Positions 57,941 through 64,000 of a stretch of 64,000 bases of DNA are shown one piece after another. Origin of the DNA: Parelaphostrongylus tenuis. Lineage: Eukaryota; Nematoda; Chromadorea; Rhabditida; Metastrongylidae. Position 1 is the stretch's first letter. Each line of letters begins with the position of its first letter. The DNA is taken from positions 124,001 to 188,000 of the forward strand of contig JAHQIW010007224.1 of NCBI GenBank assembly GCA_019055375.1, read 5' to 3'. The translations under genes were made by a program, and so were the position numbers. The notes beneath the pieces are model-generated. The model saw only the letters and a program-made list of their open reading frames with translations. It did no database searches and had not been told where the DNA came from.

Positions 57941-58226
57941 GAGCGTGTACACCGCAGTGGTTAGAGGTGTTCCGTGACATACATGTGCTCGATGGTTCGA
58001 CCTCGCGCTTAGGGCTCACCAAGTCTTCCACCTCTCCGAAGTCGGTCAATTGTTACAATACTTGAACTTTCCTGGGAGAATAGCAGCACTGACTAAACAC
58101 ATCGATAGTCCACCGCGAGTTATTGTGAAGGTCAAATAAGCATTCAATTACCTCAAGCAATGCTATAATGAGGACGAGTGCTTAGCGCAGTTCTCAAAGA
58201 TTGATCAGCACCAAACGCTTCAGCTT
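57941..58226 (+). repeat. tRNA-derived SINE copy 6
   Basis: GCGTGTACACCGCAGTGG with TTAGAGG head, GGTTCGACCTC B box, CACCAAGTCTTCCACCTCTC body, CCACCGCGAGTTATTGTGAA block and T-run end. Diverged, no clear target duplication. Confidence 0.8.
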
Positions 58227-58988
58227 TTTTCCGAAGGGAACCACTTATGAATCCTCTCACTGTAGCACTATTGAATCACGGAAACCTATCAGTTTCCAGA
58301 AATTTCTACTCTTACCCGTATGTACTAATATATTAATTAGTTGCAGTTGCACGAGATAGGCAGTTTGCGTGGTCGCCCAATCATGGCTCGTCAGGAGGCC
58401 GTCTTTGACAATCACGGCCATGCCATTCACATTCTTCCGTATAACTACAACATTCGACGAATGCATACTAGACCACACTAAACCCATCATTAGCAATACA
58501 GTTTCCACTAAATTCTGAGTACAACTTAGCACGATATGCCGTAATCCTCTGAGCAGTTCTTATTTCTCACAAAACTTGATGGCGAGCAGATGTATTGTGC
58601 AAATTTGCACTCGCTGAAAATCTTGTTATTTCGATCACACAGAAATCGTCTCAGTTTGATTTGTTCTCGATCTTATGACCAGCAGAGCTTCATTGTAATT
58701 CCGATCAACCAAAGTTCATGTTCATTACTTAATTTTGACCTCGAGTATCTCACATCCTCAAGTTTTCTTATCACATACAAGTTACGCTTTATGTAGCGGA
58801 CAGATATAGTCGTACCAATCCTTTATTTGAATTGTTATTTATTCCATTTTACCTTTCTTCTTCATGATTCTATTTGAAAGAATTGTCATGTTTCGAGCCA
58901 ACGCTTGGTATTGCATTTAAGATCCATAAAATCGTTCGATAAACCAATGAAAATGTAACACAAAGCGAAAATTCAGTCATCTCCCCAG

Positions 58989-59144
58989 ATGCTGAATAGG
59001 ACTCATGAAATGATGAAAATAGAATCGAAACAGCTCCGCCAGCCGCAGTTATCTGCTCGACCGAGTGTCGAACTGTTTAGAGTACTAACTAGTATCCGTG
59101 AGAGAATGACAGATAATCGAAGACCATTTGGGCAAACCTTCTGA
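58989..59144 (+). CDS. 51-residue ORF behind a 3' splice site
   Basis: TCATCTCCCCAG immediately precedes the ATG. The ORF reads MLNRTHEMMKIESKQLRQPQ, LSARPSVELFRVLTSIRERM, TDNRRPFGQTF and TGA. An ATG directly at an acceptor fits spliced-leader trans-splicing in nematodes, or a cis-spliced terminal exon. Basic, no recognised domain. Confidence 0.42.
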   Translation: MLNRTHEMMKIESKQLRQPQLSARPSVELFRVLTSIRERMTDNRRPFGQTF

Positions 59145-59149
59145 AGAAG

Positions 59150-60510
59150 TGCTATATTGAGAAACGTCCAAGTGCATCACGTGGGAGATACTTCACAGTC
59201 ACATGACAAGGTCGGTGTAACTAAATTCGCTCTCACTTTTCAAAACGACCACGAGCTAGTTTTGCGGCGGGGAATCAAAACATCCAGAATTAGACTGACT
59301 GCAGATAGGTTTTTGTCAATGGAAAGGTGAAAAACAATCCCTAGGTCTATCGTTGTGTTCTTCCTCTTCGAGATGCAATAACTGCCCCTCCCACCTCCCT
59401 GGAAATTACGTGCACAGGTCTACGCAGATACGCGTGGTCCTGCTTATGTGTACTCGAAGTGTTCCTTGATCATTGGAAATTAAGCGATGGTATGTCAGAA
59501 ACAATGGAATAACTGCTTCCTAATAAAAAGCACCGCTAATTGTTGTCGTGAAGTGTTTCGAAAAGACTAATAGAATCTTACCAAATATAACCACAGCCGA
59601 GTAATATCAACGTATGACAGATATTTTTTTACTTTACACGACTCGTATCACATTTTTTACTGTGCGGATCCAGCTGCGATTCGTCCTCCTCGCATTCATC
59701 GCTTGCTTGACGATTTTGTCTTCCTCAGTAGATCATAGATCATTAACCAAGCAGAGCTCACATTATTAAAGTAGCCAGGCGAGGGCGTTTCTTACGGCGC
59801 TCGCTGACTGACTGATTGTAAGTCAATGCTGGAGAGTACCAACCTTGCATCGAGCATCGTTAGTTACTTGACCACCATCTCTCCAAAAACTATACCAACA
59901 ACAAGTAAGGAACATGTCAACACTGCCGTCACCTTCCGACCTTCTCTTCTCGTGAAATCCGTTTTTGGAACAAGTGCTAAATCAAGTATACTTTACCCGT
60001 ATATAAGTGGGAATCACGCACACATGTAGTCTAATCTAAACTCGAAGAGGAAACAAAATACATATTTTCGACATTTCGGAGCAATCGCATGTTGTCTAAA
60101 ATCATTCATTTACATATTACATAACATTAAACGTTAGAACAGTCACAATTCGACGGATGGCATAGAGCGAGCGACCGGTAATATTACAACTAGAAACACG
60201 TTAGTGATGGATGGAACAAAGCTCTTACAGCCCGCTTCATAGAACCGCATGGACTTATAAGATGAACCTACGTAATGACGTATGCGACCCTTGACTCTTC
60301 ATGAGCACCTCAGCTTAGTGATTTTGATGAGTTGCCCTTGACGAAAATTAATGATAGACTTCTAACTTATTATTTGAATAAAACGAGTGAGAAAAATTGA
60401 TAAAACTCTCTAGAAGGGATATTCATCACGAAGTCTCGGCATACGTATCAGTTCCTTCTCATCGCAACAAGGACGTACGGAGGGAGATATATTTTACATC
60501 AGAATGCGCC
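59150..60510. other. No gene recognised
   Basis: Contains a 67-codon plus-strand frame (59,826-60,029) with a possible GTAAGG donor after PTTS but no other support. A ~60-bp block near 59,680 resembles one at 63,532 in the nanos intron (GATTCGTC, TCGCAT, CATCGCTTG). Confidence 0.4.
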
Positions 60511-60517
60511 TACTCAC

Positions 60518-60665
60518 ATCACCAGAGATCAACGACACCGAAGTGTTAACGTGAAAGACAACGAAAACCACAAACGGTATCAATTTAATAATCTTGCTGG
60601 CACGCACAAAAGGAGAGACAGAGAGAAAATCGGTGACCACGGACCGAACGATGCCAAGGAAGTCG
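60518..60665 (-). CDS. Candidate internal exon with hydrophobic segment
   Basis: Acceptor TTCTCCTGTTCAG, then DFLGIVRSVVTDFLSVSPFV, RASKIIKLIPFVVFVVFHVN, TSVSLISGD and donor GTGAGT. It is the only one of three frames open across the exon. It contains a likely membrane helix (LIPFVVFVVFHV). Confidence 0.4.
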
Positions 60666-60864
60666 CTGAACAGGAGAATTGTTATACTAATCTTTGTTAA
60701 ACGAGCAATACGATTATTATATGAAACTACACACATGTAAATACTCGTCATTAGTATACAAATCGTTGTCTGGTACTCAAACAACAAACAGTAAGGCGAA
60801 AGGAATGTCAGTGGTTTCTAAAGAAGTGATAGAGGAAAAAGTGTCAAAACTACGACAAAACACG

Positions 60865-61722
60865 CTACGAGTTTTTATGGAACAGTGAGTAACACAGGTA
60901 GTGCGCCAGTTGCTGCTGAAAGTGCAGAGGTATGGCAACTTTTAAAGGAAAATGTAAAGCAATGCTGAGGCATAGACTGAATTAGTATCACTAGTAAAAC
61001 GAAACCCGAGTGAGTACAAAGTGTATCATATGGTGTTATATAGATTTTTATTCCCGTGTTCAGTCGAAAATTATGGCACCTTCTGTTGCTACTAATTGTA
61101 GTGTCGATTCCTCGATTGATATCTACCACCACCACGACCCTAAAATAGGTATTTCAATGTGATTTTAGCGATAATAAGTATTAATATACGACATTTACAG
61201 TTGCAGATTATCAAGTAAAACCCGCAATAGCCAATGAAGCCGTAGTATATAGATCCACAAAGTTCGTACTTCATAACCTACTACTTTTACCACAATTTCT
61301 TGCTCTAAGCCCATTTTCGGAGGCATCGGGTCTTTCCCATCTTTTTCCAAGATTACAGTAGTCAACTTTTGCTGCGCTGTAGCAGCAAAAATGAAATTCA
61401 TTTTACATTGGCGCGTTTATTGCTGGAAGAAGCTTTTCCCCTTGACTCTTACATCATTCGATGGCTAATATCTCAGCAATTTCATTACTGCGTTTGTTTC
61501 CTGAAATGTGTTTTCTAAAGCAGTAGCAGCGAAAGCAACAGAGTTTTCACACCCGGTCCGCAGTTTTTGCTCGGCTGGAGTGCATGAACGGCTGTGTGCG
61601 AGGGATTCCGCAATATTAGCAACAAACGGCACCAAGGCACAGCGCGTCAACTGTCCTTTGATTCCTTTCGGGTGTTTGTTATTTGATAACATAAGTTTAG
61701 GTAATTCTGAAGTTTCTTGCAT
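60865..61722 (-). CDS. Predicted three-exon gene, 121 residues
   Basis: Exon 1 61,722-61,489 starts at an ATG (MQETSELPKLMLSNNKHPKG, then LTRCALVPFVANIAESLAHS, RTGCENSVAFAATALE) and ends at GTAATG. Exon 2 61,371-61,291 (QKLTTVILEKDGKDPMPPKM, GLEQEIV) ends at GTAAAA. Exon 3 60,915-60,865 follows GCACTTTCAG (QQLAHYLCYSLFHKNS, stop). All junctions are phase 0 and the introns are 117 and 375 bases. The exon 1 middle is alanine-rich and helical, loosely like perilipin-type sequence, but I would not assign it. The exon 2 acceptor lies in a copy of the dispersed AT-rich repeat. Confidence 0.42.
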
Positions 61723-61929
61723 TTTAAAAGTCTTCAAAGAGCACAAGAAAGCGAAAAGAAAATTCGAATCACACTCCTTGTTTAGGGCTTAGTGGTGGGT
61801 TTGTTTGACAACACAAATGAGAATGAAAAGTTCATAATCGTAGAATGATAGAACAAAATCTCTTCTACAATCAAAATATGGGAAACCTGAAGATTTCTAT
61901 GGAACAAAGGGAAAATTTTTTTCAAGTAA

Positions 61930-62060
61930 TGACAATAGGGACTCAATTTCATTTTCGCTGCTACAGCGCACTAAAAAAGCCGTTTGAAAACTAAGCACAG
62001 TATTGGATTTGTCGAAACATACACTATTGAATGTCTACCTAAAACTCTTTTGAAAAAGTG
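61930..62060 (+). repeat. Copy of the dispersed AT-rich repeat
   Basis: CAATTTCATTTTCGCTGCTA, CAGCGCACTAAAAAAGCC, then AAAACTAAGCACAGTATTGG. The first part recurs inverted at 61,401-61,376 inside the 61-kb gene. Confidence 0.65.
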
Positions 62061-62109
62061 GTAAAGACCTTTTCCCCGAAGGAATGAAGAAAATATTGAG
62101 ATGAAGAAA

Positions 62110-62700
62110 AAGTACCCTACTTTTTAACCTCATTGAGAAAGCATGTAAAAAGCATAGCACCTTCAGAAGAATTAGTACCACGTCAATAAAAATTCTGAAT
62201 CAATAGATATATATGATTCCTTATTTCAACGTCTACATTCGGAATTCTTACTTATTACATTTTAAACAATTTAAACATGTGAGTTTCAGAAATAGTAAAT
62301 TTTTCAAATGCGATGGGATACAATTTTGCATATAATATAGAACAGCCCAATGAATAAAAGGAACTCCCAACTCCGCTTAGAGTCAACAACTTTATATGAG
62401 AGATGAACAAGATTTATAAAATGTGATCAATTGATGAAGAATAGATCTGCGATTCCTCAAAGTCAAGAATACAGTGTAGCATTACCAAATGGAAAATAGG
62501 CATATTTATTTTCTATTATTATACTTATTATTTGTCATGTTTACTATTAGGGATACCTGTGTTGGGGTAAGGTTGATTATATCAGACGAATTCATGTATA
62601 ACTTTTCTGCACGTGACAATTAATCAGCTGGCCTTTACTAGTAACATAATGAATTTCTAACTTAAGCGGTTATCACCTGAAAAAATTTTGCTTTGTTAAC
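62110..62700. other. 3' flank of the RGG gene; nothing else recognised
   Basis: AT-rich DNA, probably including the 3' UTR of the minus-strand gene ending at 62,701. Confidence 0.4.
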
Positions 62701-63236
62701 TCAAAACACCTGGGCAGCACCACCTCTTCGGTTTTGTCGAGGTAAATCGTAACGGATGTTCTCAGTTAGCTAAGCTCTCAAATAAGAATACTATATTTCT
62801 TTTCGGTCTCAATGACTCCACTAAGAGACATATCTCCGCTGCACATGCTCTCAACACTGAGAATATCGCCCGGTCGTGATTAGGCCAAAAACAAAATTGA
62901 GTGGAGCAGTGAAAAACTATGGCAATTCTAAAGCATCTTTTGTATAGGATGGGAACGCCATGTGAGCGACAGTCAGCTTCTTCAGTAGAAATAAGGTATA
63001 TAAAGAGAAAATAATTATAGCTGATCGTGTCAGTGTACTTGAACATGAATCTACAAATATTACCTGATTGTAACCACCTCGATGCCCAGTTCCGCCGTAA
63101 CCCCCGCGATAACCACCACCACCTCTTCTTTCAAACACCATCGGCCTTTTGTAATTACTAGCCGACCTTTGTGGGTCAGTATGAGCAATCTTTGGAACGT
63201 CCACAACCCTTCCGTTCACGTCCCGGCACTCGCTCA
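62701..63236 (-). CDS. RGG/RGY-rich protein, two 3' exons
   Basis: Exon 63,236-63,064 follows CCAAGTTTAG: SECRDVNGRVVDVPKIAHTD, PQRSASNYKRPMVFERR, then GGGGYRGGYGGTGHRGGYNQ, with a GTAATA donor. Terminal exon 62,769-62,701 follows GAGAGCTTAG: LTENIRYDLPRQNRRGGAAQ, VF and TGA, in matching phase 0. RGG/RGY repeats bind RNA and are arginine-methylated in many germ-granule proteins (family knowledge). The first exon needs one base from an upstream exon, or translation starts at the internal ATG (MVFERRGG) after trans-splicing. It lies 68 bases downstream of the nanos stop on the same strand, so it may be an alternative 3' end of nanos or a downstream operon gene. Confidence 0.6.
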
Positions 63237-63304
63237 CTAAACTTGGTAGAATCAAAAACGGTACCAAGATAAAGATATAAAGACGATGACGAATGAGTCG
63301 TTGA

Positions 63305-64000
63305 CTAACTTTGCTGCTGAGATTTCAAAGGGCAGAACACTGCAGAGTGAGAATTGTCACCGGTTGCTCCACAAATGCTGCACGTACGTTTGCGTAGCTC
63401 TGGACATGTAACCTTTCCGTCAGAACCGCGAATTCTGAAATCAAGCAAACTCATGAAACTTTCCTTTTATCACTATAACTGATCCGTACAACAGATTCTT
63501 AATGTGAAAGTCTCAGCATTTCTACGACTTGATTCGTCTCGCATCCATCGCTTGATTGAGACTATCTTCTTCATGAAACCATAAAATGTTGTTAAGCATA
63601 TCTATTTACGATATCGAGGATAGGCAGGCTAAGGTGTTCCGTAAAACATTCGTAATTGATTGTCGGAGAGTGTTAGAAAGGGATATACCCCGCCCAGTAC
63701 CACTAGCTAATGGACCACCGGTCCTTCCATGGAGACTTCAACAAGGAAAAAATCAAAAGAAGAAATTACATGAATGATATAACTAACACGTGAGATGTAG
63801 CGACTTCCTCTGACTTCCCGAGACTTCGACAAAACGTGCAGTCCAATTTAATGGAAGAAGTGGTCGAATGCGAAGTTTGTAAAGCCTGCACAGGTAACGT
63901 TGATTCAGAGTCCCTAATATGCATATCGAGATTCTCTTTAACAGGCATATCTTCGTCTACTTCCTTGCCCTCTGCCTGAACTGCTTCAGCTTTTACTGAC
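63305..64000 (-). CDS. nos: Nanos-family RNA-binding protein, C-terminal exons (5' end beyond window)
   Basis: Exon 64,000-63,788 is open to the window edge and contains CTFCRSLGKSEEVATSH. A GTTAGT donor and 353-base intron lead to TTGATTTCAG and exon 63,434-63,305: IRGSDGKVTCPELRKRTCSI, CGATGDNSHSAVFCPLKS, QQQS, TAG. The joined residues fit C-x2-C-x12-H-x10-C-x7-C-x2-C-x7-H-x4-C, exactly the Nanos double CCHC zinc finger, which also proves the splice junction. Nanos proteins bind RNA with Pumilio/FBF partners and repress translation in germline and primordial germ cells. The segment before the finger is acidic then Ser/Thr-rich. The N-terminus lies outside the window. The terminal tail after the finger is only a few residues, as usual. 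Confidence 0.93.

Noticed and set aside
58257..58600. Cysteine-rich minus-strand frame overlapping a 91-codon open frame
   Set aside because: The cysteine-rich frame has two stops and the open frame lacks support; no consistent exon model.

Overview
The window looks like animal nuclear DNA from a nematode, most likely a strongylid such as a hookworm (inference). The evidence is the AT-rich background, short exons with TTTCAG or TTTTAG 3' splice sites, a Nanos zinc-finger gene, a TASK-type two-pore potassium channel first exon, and a repeat load of Penelope-like, RTE, mariner, Bel/Pao and tRNA-derived SINE elements. There is no sign of bacterial gene organisation. Most listed reading frames are chance. 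The real genes are split into exons shorter than 60 codons, which I located by reading both strands for splice sites.

Layout. 0-5 kb: a mariner relic and an RTE relic in otherwise empty DNA. 6.4-7.9 kb: first exon of a K2P channel and a probable small gene, both on the minus strand. 8.8-9.2 kb: SINE palindrome. 10.4-15.5 kb: a ~322-bp inverted-repeat-flanked element that carries a hammerhead-ribozyme motif and is split by a complete but decayed Bel/Pao retroelement (580-bp LTRs, 5-bp target duplication). 15.8-17.8 kb: two candidate exons, another hammerhead and a second copy of the ribozyme element. 19.3-21.4 kb: a minus-strand gene for a low-complexity, coiled-coil protein. 22.1-25.25 kb: two Penelope-like elements head to head, one split by an RTE element with an ~85-bp duplication. 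25.3-25.7 kb: mariner. 27-46.3 kb: scattered candidate exons in a dispersed AT-rich repeat family, SINEs and the best-preserved Penelope-like ORF. 46.7-51.9 kb: candidate exons, SINEs, a 116-bp tandem duplication across a splice site and a mariner. 54-55.4 kb: a fourth Penelope-like copy and a GC-rich repeat-like block. 57.5-64 kb: small candidate genes, an RGG-rich gene and nanos, which runs off the right edge.

The most unusual signal is a set of hammerhead-type ribozyme motifs of two designs. One lies at the 3' end of all four Penelope-like copies. The other lies in short non-autonomous elements that resemble Penelope-associated retrozymes but have perfect 21-bp inverted termini. Several genes are firm (nanos, K2P exon 1, the element ORFs). 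The other single exons are proposals based on open frame plus splice sites, with confidence set accordingly.
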